This document shows, piece by piece, positions 1 to 5,612 of a stretch of 8,355 bases of DNA. The notes under the pieces were generated by a model that saw only the letters and a list, made by a program, of their open reading frames with translations, was not told the origin of the DNA and searched no databases. A program made the translations under genes and the position numbers. Position 1 is the stretch's first letter; each line of letters begins with the position of its first letter. Origin of the DNA: Paracoccaceae bacterium (lineage in GTDB: Bacteria > Pseudomonadota > Alphaproteobacteria > Rhodobacterales > Rhodobacteraceae); contig PXDM01000063.1 of the NCBI GenBank assembly GCA_003565055.1, positions 1 to 8,355 on the forward strand, read 5' to 3'.

Positions 1-149
1 ATGCTCGCGCCGGATGGGAAATCGTGCCCGGATGTCCTGCGCGCCGGGGGGCGTCGCGGCGCGCGCGCCGGATCCTTGCGGGGTCGGATCAGCCCCGGGG
101 GCGTGCGGGGCCCGGGCGCTCGAGCCCTGGCGGAGGGCTGTGCGGGGCA
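1..149. other. Left-edge stretch with no supported gene
   Basis: Very GC-rich sequence in which frames stay open by composition alone. The plus-strand frame from base 1 gives a low-complexity Arg/Gly/Ala product with no recognisable domain. A minus-strand frame could start at the ATG at 151-153, overlapping the stop of the gene to its right, and run off the edge, but its product resembles nothing I know. Positions 1-16 are identical to 204-219. A hairpin at 123-139 fits the end of the minus-strand gene run. Confidence 0.5.
123..139 (-). terminator. Hairpin after the minus-strand three-gene run
   Basis: AGCCCT at 123-128 pairs with AGGGCT at 134-139 across a 5-nt loop, giving a perfect 6-bp GC-rich stem. 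On the minus strand it lies about 11 nt past the stop of the last gene. There is no T-tract, so it could be a weak or Rho-assisted terminator, or a 3'-end stabiliser. Confidence 0.3.
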
Positions 150-332
150 TCATCTGCGCGGGCGCGGCACATCGTGCCGCGCGGCCTTGACTGCGGCGAC
201 AGCATGCTCGCGCCGGATGTAGTCGCCGCGCCAGATGCCGCCGATCGTGACAACCCAGATCCCGTTGCGTTCGCGGATCTGCCCGGTGCCTTCGGGCTGA
301 TCCGCGTCTTTCGGGTTATCCGCGCGGCGCAT
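150..332 (-). CDS. Small DUF2188-like protein (about 60 aa)
   Basis: Last gene of the minus-strand run. The readable part is a single short motif of the form NGIWVVTIGGIWRGDYIRRE followed by HAVAAVKAA. This is a beta-beta-alpha pattern with an aromatic, a Gly turn and an Ala-rich helix, recalling the DUF2188 family of small proteins of unknown role. The match is by pattern only. I chose the ATG at 330-332, which gives a 17-nt overlap with the stop of the preceding gene. An in-frame ATG at 384-386 would give 78 aa but a 71-nt overlap. Neither start has a strong ribosome binding site. The N-terminal 20 residues are polar and probably disordered, and the C-terminus is basic. Translational coupling to the upstream gene is likely if the gene is real. 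No signal peptide or membrane segment is present. Confidence 0.5.
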   Translation of the reverse strand: MRRADNPKDADQPEGTGQIRERNGIWVVTIGGIWRGDYIRREHAVAAVKAARHDVPRPRR

Positions 333-603
333 CGGAGCCCGCGCCCGGAGCGGGCGACTGGCCGCCGGCCTGTCGCAGATCGGCATCCGTGACCGGGCGC
401 ATTTCCCTGCGTGCAGGAAAGCGCGGGTCTGCCGGGACTTCGAGATAGGCGCTGGTGCGGCGATAGGCGTCGAAGGTCAGCCCTTGCAGGCGTTCCTCCT
501 CGACGACGAGATCATAGGCGCCGGGCGGGAATACCAGATCCGATCCCGGCAATGAGAATGGCTGCGCGAAGGTCACCTTTGACCATGTTGTCCGGATGTC
601 CAT
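316..603 (-). CDS. Conserved 95-aa alphaproteobacterial protein of unknown function
   Basis: A 95-aa soluble protein. The first 65 residues match a short family that I recall from many alphaproteobacteria. Its pattern is W-x-x-VTF-x-x-PF-x-LPG near residues 7-20, then PPGAYDL with an acidic VEEE run (residues 26-37), then GLTFDAYRRTSAYLEVP (41-57). It looks like a small beta-rich fold. No function is known to me and no catalytic residues stand out. The C-terminal 20 residues are Ala/Gly/Pro-rich and probably disordered. The start at 601-603 has a good ribosome binding site (AAGGA, about 8 nt upstream) and lies 35 nt after the membrane protein gene, so the two are probably co-transcribed. A longer in-frame reading back to 951 would run through the neighbouring gene and was discarded. 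Confidence 0.78.
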   Translation of the reverse strand: MDIRTTWSKVTFAQPFSLPGSDLVFPPGAYDLVVEEERLQGLTFDAYRRTSAYLEVPADPRFPARREMRPVTDADLRQAGGQSPAPGAGSDAPRG

Positions 604-638
604 CGTCAGCTTTCCTTCGCGCTTGGGCCCACCGGGTT

Positions 639-830
639 TCAGCCACCGACCCGCATGCCGGACATGTTGCCCATCACGCCAAAGGCGCTGAGCAGCCACA
701 GGATCACCGCGATCACGATGACGACGTTCAGGATGGATTTGATCTTGCGATCCATCGGGATGTAGGTGTTCACGAGCCAGAGCAGAACGCCTACGACGAT
801 GAGGGTAATGATCAGATTGAGGAGCGGCAT
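639..830 (-). CDS. Thivi_2564-type small inner-membrane protein
   Basis: A 63-aa protein with two hydrophobic helices (residues 3-20 and 34-52). They are joined by a short polar hairpin with the pattern VNTYIPMDRKIKSILN (20-35). This arrangement matches the Thivi_2564 family of small membrane proteins as I remember it. These occur widely in Proteobacteria, often beside stress genes, and have no defined biochemical role. The basic MDRKIK turn suggests a cytoplasmic loop. The C-terminal tail (GNMSGMRVGG) is short and flexible. The start at 828-830 is backed by a GGAG site 7 nt upstream. It is the first gene of a minus-strand run with the 95-aa gene. I could not find a convincing promoter in the 130 bases upstream. 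Family assignment is fairly secure; function is unknown. Confidence 0.85.
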   Translation of the reverse strand: MPLLNLIITLIVVGVLLWLVNTYIPMDRKIKSILNVVIVIAVILWLLSAFGVMGNMSGMRVGG

Positions 831-971
831 GTCGGATCTCCGTGTGCAGTGACGCCTGAGACGGCCCTGAATGCTGCATGCGGTCTCGGCTGCAGCGCCT
901 ATGAGCGTTCGGGTTGATCCTGACTCTATGGCGGTGGATCGCGGGTGACACTGATCGACGTTAGCGGGCTT

Positions 972-1105
972 GCGAAAAAGCAGGTGGGGCGCGGCCGGTC
1001 TGGCAGAGAGTTTGCGTGCTGCCGTCTGATCTTCGTGCTGAGGGCCGCGCCCGACCCTGGGGGGGCGCTTTGGCACGCTGGAGCGGCGGTGCTTTATGCC
1101 AGCCA
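972..1105 (+). repeat. Dispersed intergenic repeat, copy A1
   Basis: It starts with a GAAAAAGC block and passes through GCCGTCTGATC, then GAGGGCCGCGCCCGACCCT, a G7 run, GCGCTTTGGCACGC, and finally GCTTTATGCCAGCC. The same series of blocks occurs in the same order on the minus strand at 5171-5308. The first two-thirds recurs at 7401-7495. Boundaries are estimated from where the similarity fades. Function is unknown. Confidence 0.8.
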
Positions 1106-1177
1106 GGCCCCTCCGGCCGATGTGCTGCTTGCCACCGTTGCACTGCGCCCTCCCGGGGGGAGGGTCGGGCGCGGCCC
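1042..1177. repeat. 17-bp perfect inverted repeat inside the A1/A2 repeat pair
   Basis: GGGCCGCGCCCGACCCT at 1042-1058 is the exact reverse complement of 1161-1177, with a 102-bp spacer. The right arm belongs to a partial repeat copy (A2) facing the first copy, so the pair can form a long cruciform or RNA hairpin. The pairing does not extend beyond the 17 bp on either side. Confidence 0.85.
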
Positions 1178-1187
1178 GGGCTGGTCG
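1129..1187 (-). repeat. Partial inverted copy A2 of the dispersed repeat
   Basis: Plus-strand TTGCCACC, then a C/G-rich block, then AGGGTCGGGCGCGGCCC resembles the plus strand of copy B around 5193-5237. It ends with GGCCCGGGCTGGTCG (1173-1187), a 15-mer found again at 7491-7505 in copy C. It is more diverged than the other copies, so its limits are approximate. Confidence 0.5.
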
Positions 1188-1359
1188 CCCGCGCCGAGGG
1201 GTTCCGCGAGCGCGCGCGCACTGATCTGTATCAGCCGCGCCGCGGGTGTTCCGGGCTATAGTCAGGAAATGACAGGGGCTGGACCTTGGTCGACGCGACT
1301 GCCCCCTTGGCAGGCTGCAGTGTCGCACAGCCCCGGATTTCATTGAAAAGGTGGATCGC

Positions 1360-1770
1360 ATGTCCAGAATGGATTATTTCCGTCAGGGGGGCACCCCGTT
1401 TGATGACTTTCTCTATGCTGTGCTTGGTCACGACAAGGCAGGAAACTCCGTGAGTGTCCTGTCGGCCCTGGCCCGTCTGGGGCGCGACCCCTGGGACGAG
1501 GCCGCGGAATTGTCGGCCCTGTCCAGTGCTGCCGCGCAAACCCGGCTCGAGGGGCTCATGGCGCGCTTTTCCGACGTGCCCGTCGGCGCGCGCGATCCGC
1601 GCGCGACCATTCCGGGGCTTGTCGCCTTGCTGCCGACGGCCTCCAACGCCAAGCCGGGTGTGGGAAATGCCCTGCCGGCCGGTTTGAGGCGTCCGCGGAT
1701 GGGCCCGCTCATCGCCTTTGCTGCGCTTGTCTACTTTCTGGTGCAGACCTTCTTCATCGGATCCGGGTGA
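1360..1770 (+). CDS. Conserved 136-aa protein with C-terminal membrane anchor
   Basis: The first 80 residues are soluble and carry patterns I recall from a conserved alphaproteobacterial protein of unknown function. These are GGTPFDDFLYAVLG near residues 10-23, VSVLSALARLGRDPWDEAAEL near 31-51, and then a helix ending in RLEGLMARFSDVP. A basic stretch (GLRRPR) precedes a single hydrophobic segment (about residues 114-133) at the extreme C-terminus, so the protein is probably a tail-anchored inner-membrane protein with its body in the cytoplasm. The ATG at 1360 is chosen because AAGG lies 8 nt upstream. A GTG at 1351 and an ATG at 1369 are in frame but worse placed. The gene stands alone between two gaps. 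The DPW and FDDFLYA motifs look conserved, but no activity is known to me. Confidence 0.8.
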   Translation: MSRMDYFRQGGTPFDDFLYAVLGHDKAGNSVSVLSALARLGRDPWDEAAELSALSSAAAQTRLEGLMARFSDVPVGARDPRATIPGLVALLPTASNAKPGVGNALPAGLRRPRMGPLIAFAALVYFLVQTFFIGSG

Positions 1771-1976
1771 TCAGGTGCGCGGCGTGCGGGGAGGCTTTCG
1801 CGCGGCCGGGGCTGACTTCGATCAGTCTGGCCAGGATCGCGCTGCAGTATCCTTGAGGCACGCTTGGCCATGCCGAGGGCACGGCGCGCGCGCGGGCTTT
1901 GCGAACGCATGTCGCCGCTGGCCGGTCAAGATATCGCTGACGCTCATGTGCAACCCCATCCCGAATTGGACTGAAG

Positions 1977-3521
1977 ATGAAACAGACCTCGCTCAGATCG
2001 ACGACCGCTGTCCTTGCGGTGCTTGCCCTGGTTCAGCCGCTGCCCATGATGGCGCAATCCGGTGACGGCGTGCGCGCGGATGATGCGGCCGGATTGCCCG
2101 AGCCGGGCGACGGCGCGGCCGAGGGCGTGCTCTGCGCGGCGGAAGGCATAACCGACCCGCAGGATTGCCGCGTGTTCATCGAGGCGCTTGAGGCGAGCGA
2201 TGACGCGGCGCCCATCGCCGAGACCGAGACGGAAACCGACGCGGCGCAGGCCGAGGCCGAGGAGGCTGAAGCGCGTGCGCGGCTGGCACAGGATGCGCTG
2301 CGCGACGACGCCGCTGCGGAGGACGCGGCCGATGACGCCGCCGCCGCGGATGATGCCGTCGATGATGCCGCAGACAGCGTGCAGCAGGATGAGGCCACCG
2401 CTGCGCCGCAGGCTGCGGCTGACGCGCCCGCTGATGCACCCGTCGATGCACCCGTCGAGGCGACCATCGCCGGTTCTGATACTGCGACTGACGCGCCCAG
2501 CGAAGTGACCTCGGAAACCCTGACCGAGGAGGAGGCGCGGTCAAGCCAGGAAGAGTTCCGGGCCCTCGGCGCCGCGGAACCGGCGCGCAGCGCCGATGGG
2601 CAGACCCGCGCCCCGGCTGCCCCCAGAGACCGCGGGTTGAGCGATCTGGAGCGCGCGGGGCTGCTGGCCCTGGGCGCGGTCGTTGTCGGGGCAGTTCTGC
2701 AGAACGGTCAGCGCGTCCAGTCGCAGAGCGGCGACAGGGTCATCGTGGTCGATGACGCAGGCACCTACTCTGTGCTGAAGGATGATGACGCCCTGTTGCG
2801 CGCGCCCGGTGCGGAACTGCGCACGGAGCGGTTCACCGACGGCTCTACCCGGACCGAGGTGATCCGCGAAGATGGCACGCGGATCGTCACTGTGCGCGAT
2901 GTCAATGGTCGCGCGCTGCGGCGTGTCCGCGTCGAACCGGACGGGCGGGAATATCTGCTGATCGACGATACGCGCGACTTCGAGCCCGTGATCCTGGGCG
3001 ATCTGCCGCCCCCGATCAGCGACACGATCGACTTTCAGGAAACGACCGACCGCGAGGCCCTGCGGCGTGCATTGCTGGCCGCCGACCGGCGCGACATTGG
3101 CCGCAGCTTCAGCCTGCGGCAGGTGCGCGAGATCGTGGAAGTCCGCGCGCTGGCCCCCGAGATCAATCTGGGCGGGATCACTTTCGAGACGAACTCCGCC
3201 GCCATTGCGCCAGCGCAGGCAGAGCAGCTGCGGGATATGGGCCTGCTGATGCGCGATCTCGTGGCTGAAGATCCGACCGAGCTGTTCCTTGTCGAGGGGC
3301 ATACCGATGCTGTCGGGGACGCGGGATACAATCTGCTGCTGTCGGATCGCCGGGCTGAATCCGTGGCGCTTGCCTTCAGCGAGTATTTCGGGGTCGGCGC
3401 GGAAAACCTCATCGTTCAGGGATATGGCGAGCGTTTCCTGAAGATCCCGACCGAGAGCGCCGAGCGCCTGAACCGGCGCGTTGCCGTGCGGCGGATCACG
3501 ACGCTTGTGCGACCGTTCTGA
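1977..3521 (+). CDS. OmpA-family peptidoglycan-binding envelope protein
   Basis: A 514-aa protein. Residues 1-27 form a signal peptide (basic start, hydrophobic core, likely cut after a MMAQ-type site). Residues 30-70 contain two cysteines (53, 64) that may form a disulfide. Residues 75-215 are an acidic, Ala/Asp/Glu-rich low-complexity linker. A second hydrophobic segment (224-242, GLLALGAVVVGAVLQ) is followed by a region of short charged beta repeats (252-335) and a helical stretch. The C-terminal OmpA domain spans about 397-507. It has ITFETNSAAI, VEGHTDAVGDAGYN, LSDRRAESV, VQGYGE and the closing LNRRVAVRR. Asp444 and Arg459 are 15 residues apart, as expected for the pair that binds diaminopimelate in OmpA-like domains. 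Role inferred: anchoring the outer envelope to peptidoglycan. There is no N-terminal beta-barrel. The ribosome binding site (GGA about 12 nt upstream) is weak. A terminator follows at 3565. Confidence 0.9.
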   Translation: MKQTSLRSTTAVLAVLALVQPLPMMAQSGDGVRADDAAGLPEPGDGAAEGVLCAAEGITDPQDCRVFIEALEASDDAAPIAETETETDAAQAEAEEAEARARLAQDALRDDAAAEDAADDAAAADDAVDDAADSVQQDEATAAPQAAADAPADAPVDAPVEATIAGSDTATDAPSEVTSETLTEEEARSSQEEFRALGAAEPARSADGQTRAPAAPRDRGLSDLERAGLLALGAVVVGAVLQNGQRVQSQSGDRVIVVDDAGTYSVLKDDDALLRAPGAELRTERFTDGSTRTEVIREDGTRIVTVRDVNGRALRRVRVEPDGREYLLIDDTRDFEPVILGDLPPPISDTIDFQETTDREALRRALLAADRRDIGRSFSLRQVREIVEVRALAPEINLGGITFETNSAAIAPAQAEQLRDMGLLMRDLVAEDPTELFLVEGHTDAVGDAGYNLLLSDRRAESVALAFSEYFGVGAENLIVQGYGERFLKIPTESAERLNRRVAVRRITTLVRPF

Positions 3522-3564
3522 GCGGCGCGCAGCCTTCTTGCTGCCGCGTCAGGATGCTGAGAAG

Positions 3565-3594
3565 AAAGGCGGCCCGGAAACCCGGGTCGCCTTT
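3565..3594. terminator. Strong hairpin terminator shared by convergent genes
   Basis: AAAGGCGGCCCGG (3565-3577) pairs with CCGGGTCGCCTTT (3582-3594): a 13-bp stem with one G-T pair and a 4-nt loop (AAAC). It sits between the OmpA gene ending at 3521 and the opposing SH3/DUF1236 gene ending at 3637. Terminal A/T pairs and T-rich flanks on both strands (better on the minus strand, CCTTTCTTCT) suggest it acts in both directions. Confidence 0.85.
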
Positions 3595-3636
3595 GTCATG
3601 GGGTCAGGCGTCGATCGCTGCGATCAACGCGCGGCC

Positions 3637-4278
3637 TCAGCGCACGATGTAGACGATGCGGCGCTCTTCACGCTCGACCAGAACGCGGTTGCCGTTGACA
3701 TAGGCGTAGTAATACTCGCTCTCGGGCACTTCGGCGAGTGTCACGGTTTCAGGGATGCCCGCGCCCACCACGATCTCGCCTTCCAGATGGATCGGCTCGA
3801 CCGGGTTCTGCATGACATAGGTTGTCACGCGTTCGCTGGGGGTCGCGGCTGACCCAAGCCCCATGCCGACCGCTGCACCCACCAGCGCGCCCACAGGCCC
3901 GCCGAGAATGCCGCCGGCAACGGCGCCGGCCATGCCGCCACCTACCGCGCCATCGGGGCTTTTGTCATAGGTGATCGTCTGGACCGCGAGCCGTTCGCGA
4001 TTGGCATGGATCGGGGATTCGACCATCGCGGTCAGATACTCGCCCGAGGCCCAGCCCTCCATCCCGCCATAGGACACGCGGCACCAGTTGGACGCCGCGA
4101 GGCAGCCATCGACCGCCACGGCCTGCGAGGCGGGGATGACCCCGATGATCGCATAGGACACGGCCGGGCCCGCGCGCAGGTTCAGCTCGGTATACGCGGT
4201 CGCGGATGTCTGCGCAGAGACAGAGGAGGCGAGAAGCAGCGCGCCCAGGGTCGCGCCCGTCTTGAATGTCATCGACAT
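3637..4278 (-). CDS. Secreted SH3 / glycine-zipper / DUF1236 protein
   Basis: A 213-aa exported protein. Residues 1-22 are a signal peptide ending SVSAQ. Residues 27-84 form a bacterial SH3 domain (SH3_3 type): LNLRAGPAVSYAIIGVIPA, then WCRVSYGGMEGWASGEYL. It has two cysteines (59, 66) that could pair in the periplasm. SH3 domains of this kind usually bind cell-wall peptides. A Gly/Ala zipper follows (about 109-145, GAVGGGMAGAVAGGILGG and onward), then a C-terminal DUF1236 domain (about 174-213) with the patterns IPETVTLAEVPE, YYAYVNGNRVLVE and RRIVYIVR. Function is unknown; an envelope-associated or wall-sensing role is an inference. The ATG at 4276-4278 has AAGGA 7 nt upstream. A second ATG two codons in is possible. 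A longer frame to 4320 has no ribosome binding site. The gene is convergent with the OmpA gene. Confidence 0.85.
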   Translation of the reverse strand: MSMTFKTGATLGALLLASSVSAQTSATAYTELNLRAGPAVSYAIIGVIPASQAVAVDGCLAASNWCRVSYGGMEGWASGEYLTAMVESPIHANRERLAVQTITYDKSPDGAVGGGMAGAVAGGILGGPVGALVGAAVGMGLGSAATPSERVTTYVMQNPVEPIHLEGEIVVGAGIPETVTLAEVPESEYYYAYVNGNRVLVEREERRIVYIVR

Positions 4279-4311
4279 GTCGATTTCCTTGAATGTTGTC
4301 CGCGCGCATCG

Positions 4312-4330
4312 GCGCAACACGGGGTTGCGC
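4312..4330. promoter_or_regulatory. Dyad upstream of the SH3/DUF1236 gene
   Basis: GCGCAAC (4312-4318) pairs with GTTGCGC (4324-4330) across 5 nt. It lies 33 bases upstream of the minus-strand start at 4278, where a leader hairpin or an operator near the promoter would sit. I recognise no known regulator box, so the role is inferred from position only. Confidence 0.35.
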
Positions 4331-4628
4331 GCCCGCCTTCTGGCGGCAGTTCTGGTGGTGTCGCTGATGTCGGGACAACGGCTTTGCGAGCGAGGATTCG
4401 GTCGCTGATGCAGACCATGACATCACTGCGCGCCCGCCAGGCTGACCGATATCAGTCCCGGCGCGATCTGGTGAAAACGCGGCGCGCGCGGGGGCGCGTC
4501 CGGTCGGTTGGGTGTGGATTTCTGCGAAAGACCATGCCGGGACTGATCCATGTTGTGACCCGATTGCGCAGAGAGGCTTATCTGGTTTCGAGGCGGCCGC
4601 GTTCCGCGCCGCTGCGCACTGGCAGGAT

Positions 4629-4794
4629 CGGCACGATCCGGATCATCGCGCCTGCTGGCCGGATCGTCAGTGTCCCTTTCGGCCTTGGCCTCGCGGGTTT
4701 GCGGGGGCCGGTTCTGCGCGTCTGCACTGTCTCGCACGCACAGGAACAGGTCCCGATCAGGCGCGGCGAAGATGTGAGCCCCGGCACGATCCGG
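4629..4794. promoter_or_regulatory. Repeated CGGCACGATCCGG boxes upstream of the DUF883-like gene
   Basis: The 13-mer CGGCACGATCCGG occurs at 4629-4641 and 4782-4794. Its ACGATCCGG part occurs inverted as CCGGATCGT at 4659-4667. The second copy ends 30 bases before the start codon at 4825, so it overlaps the likely promoter or leader. Repeated half-sites in both orientations suggest a transcription-factor binding region. The factor is not identified. Confidence 0.35.
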
Positions 4795-4824
4795 CGCACC
4801 CACAGAGAAATCTGGAGATACCCG

Positions 4825-5097
4825 ATGAAAACTGCCAATGCCGGCTTGAAGCACAATTCACGCGGCGATGACCTGAGCGATCGGGTCGAGGCCCTGCGCG
4901 CAGACATGTCGAAACTGATGGAAAGCGTTTCGGGCGATGTGTCCGAGGGGCTCGACGAGGCTGGCCGTCAGATCAGCCGGAAAACCCGCGACGCGCATAG
5001 TGCTGCGACCACTACAGTGATCAATCATCCCCTCGCCGCAGTGGGCATCGCGGTCGGTGTCGGCCTGTTGCTGGGGCTGTTTGCGCGCAAGGGCTGA
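4825..5097 (+). CDS. DUF883 / ElaB-YqjD-like tail-anchored protein
   Basis: A 90-aa protein. Residues 15-62 form a charged amphipathic helix (DDLSDRVEALRADMSKLMES and onward), probably a coiled coil. It is followed by NHPLAAVGIAVGVGLLLGLF (67-86) and a basic ARKG end. The Pro before a Gly-spaced hydrophobic helix and a terminal Arg/Lys cap are the signature of the DUF883 C-terminal region. In Escherichia coli the related ElaB and YqjD are stationary-phase inner-membrane proteins, and YqjD binds ribosomes; whether this one does is unknown. The start is secured by GGAG 7 nt upstream. The gene stands alone; a terminator-like hairpin lies near 5282, past a repeat copy. A weak GGAAC at 4743-4747 lacks a matching -10 (CGGC). 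Confidence 0.85.
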   Translation: MKTANAGLKHNSRGDDLSDRVEALRADMSKLMESVSGDVSEGLDEAGRQISRKTRDAHSAATTTVINHPLAAVGIAVGVGLLLGLFARKG

Positions 5098-5170
5098 GCG
5101 GAGATGACCCTGACGATCCTCAGCCGCGCGCGCGTCATGGTGCACGCCCTGTCGCGCGATGCGGGAAACA

Positions 5171-5308
5171 GGGCACGGCTGGCATAAAGCATTGCCACCC
5201 CCGCGTGCCAAAGCGCCCCCCAGGGTCGGCCGCGGCCCTCAGTGCGGCGATCAGACGGCGGCAAGGGACCAAATTCCCCGACGGGCACTGAGGGGCCCGC
5301 TTTTTCAG
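5171..5308 (-). repeat. Dispersed intergenic repeat, copy B
   Basis: Read on the minus strand it begins CTGAAAAAGCGGGC and continues through CAGTGCCCG, GCCGTCTGATCG, GAGGGCCGCG, CCGACCCTGGGGGG, CGCTTTGGCACGC and TGCTTTATGCCAGCC. It matches copy A1 over its whole length and copy C over its first two-thirds. Its distal part can fold: GGCACG (5172-5177) with CGTGCC (5204-5209), enclosing TGGCA (5180-5184) with TGCCA (5193-5197). Confidence 0.82.
5282..5305 (+). terminator. Hairpin with T-tract upstream of csbD
   Basis: CGGGC (5282-5286) pairs with GCCCG (5295-5299) across 8 nt, followed by CTTTTT. The short GC stem plus T-run fits a modest intrinsic terminator for transcription coming from the DUF883-like gene. 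It lies within repeat copy B, so the repeat itself may supply the terminator. Confidence 0.5.
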
Positions 5309-5338
5309 CATCCTGTGAAATCTTCCAGTGGAATTTCT

Positions 5339-5364
5339 GGAACGAGTTTTGTTCAGGGCGCGTT
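5339..5364 (+). promoter_or_regulatory. EcfG-type general-stress promoter motif for csbD
   Basis: GGAAC (5339-5343), 17 nt, CGTT (5361-5364): an exact fit to the alphaproteobacterial EcfG consensus GGAAC-N16/17-cGTT. The -10 ends 35 bases before the csbD ATG, giving a leader of roughly 30 nt. The motif is also symmetric (GGAACG with CGTTCC, 5339-5366), so a dyad operator is an alternative. Many Rhodobacteraceae are reported to lack EcfG, so the sigma factor is uncertain. Confidence 0.6.
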
Positions 5365-5399
5365 CCCTTCCTGAGAGCCAAGCCAGGGAAGGCGAAAAT

Positions 5400-5573
5400 A
5401 TGGACAAGGACCGCATCAAGGGCAGCGCGAAACAAGTGGACGGCACTGTCCAGGAAAGCGCCGGCAAGATCACGGATAACCCAAAATTGCAGGCGAAGGG
5501 CAAGGCCAGAAAATCCGAAGGCACGCTTCAGAACGCCTTTGGCAAGTTCAAGGACTTCTTTCGCAAAGGCTGA
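5400..5573 (+). CDS. csbD: CsbD-like stress protein
   Basis: A 57-aa, Lys/Gly-rich hydrophilic protein with the CsbD pattern: MDKDRIKGSAKQVDGTVQES near the start, then AGKITDNPKLQAKGKARKSEG and a final FGKFKDFFRKG. CsbD proteins are about 60-70 aa, highly abundant in stressed or stationary cells (controlled by SigB in Bacillus subtilis), and have no known catalytic activity. This copy ends in an amphipathic Phe-rich helix. The ATG at 5400 has AAGG 7 nt upstream. Longer in-frame readings from 5328 have no ribosome binding site and would run through the promoter motif. The next gene starts 39 nt downstream with no terminator between, so the two are probably one transcript, ending at the hairpin at 5786. 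Confidence 0.88.
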   Translation: MDKDRIKGSAKQVDGTVQESAGKITDNPKLQAKGKARKSEGTLQNAFGKFKDFFRKG

Positions 5574-5612
5574 GGCCAATTGCGACCGCACATGTTGAAA
5601 GGGAACACGCGC

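Larger units (their letters stand above)
831..1359. other. Gene-free interval holding intergenic repeats
   Basis: This 529-bp gap separates the divergent genes at 830 and 1360. Frames remain open on both strands, but the products are Arg/Gly/Pro-rich and contain peptides encoded by the dispersed repeat (for example SDLRAEGRARPWGGAL), which recurs elsewhere in the window. I take these frames as non-coding. The gap holds one full repeat copy (972-1105), a partial inverted copy (about 1129-1187) and a 17-bp perfect inverted repeat. The remaining promoter-proximal sequence (1190-1345) contains no motif I can name. Confidence 0.65.
4279..4824. other. Gene-free interval between divergent genes
   Basis: This 546-bp gap separates the SH3/DUF1236 gene (minus) and the DUF883-like gene (plus). 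One plus-strand frame is open all the way into the latter, but its product is Arg-rich, has no domain, and lacks a ribosome binding site at its upstream ATGs. A minus-strand frame (4423-4854) is similarly featureless. Visible structure comprises a hairpin at 4312-4330, a repeated 13-mer at 4629-4641 and 4782-4794 with an inverted 9-bp half at 4659-4667, and one copy of GACTGATCCA at 4541-4550. Confidence 0.6.
5098..5399. other. Gene-free interval with repeat copy B, terminator and csbD promoter
   Basis: This 302-bp gap runs from the DUF883-like gene to csbD. In order it holds a dispersed repeat on the minus strand (5171-5308), a T-tract hairpin at 5282-5305, and a general-stress-type promoter motif at 5339-5364. 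The long minus-strand frame crossing it (5025-5798) runs antisense to three plus-strand genes and carries repeat-encoded peptides, so it is not counted as a gene. Confidence 0.65.

Noticed and set aside
873..896. GCTGCA/TGCAGC dyad upstream of the Thivi_2564-type gene
   Set aside because: Short arms with a 12-nt loop are common by chance in this composition, and nothing else supports a role.
945..1346. A 133-codon plus-strand open frame in the gap before 1360
   Set aside because: It runs through repeat copies A1 and A2, has no ribosome binding site or domain, and its peptides recur in other gaps because of the repeat.
1870..1938. Short Arg-rich frame starting at the ATG at 1870, in the gap before the OmpA gene
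   Set aside because: No ribosome binding site, no recognisable pattern, and only about 22 codons.
2033..2467. Ser/Ala-rich minus-strand frame inside the OmpA gene
   Set aside because: It is the complement of the Ala/Asp-rich linker; open frames on the opposite strand of such GC-rich repeats are expected.
4743..4767. GGAAC upstream of the DUF883-like gene as a third stress-type promoter
   Set aside because: At 16 nt spacing the -10 is CGGC, only two of four consensus bases, and the distance to the ATG (57 bases from its end) differs from the other two.
4006..5097. A 363-codon plus-strand frame ending with the DUF883-like protein
   Set aside because: The upstream part is antisense to the SH3/DUF1236 gene and then Arg-rich non-coding sequence. 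The real start at 4825 has a good ribosome binding site and gives a normal family length.
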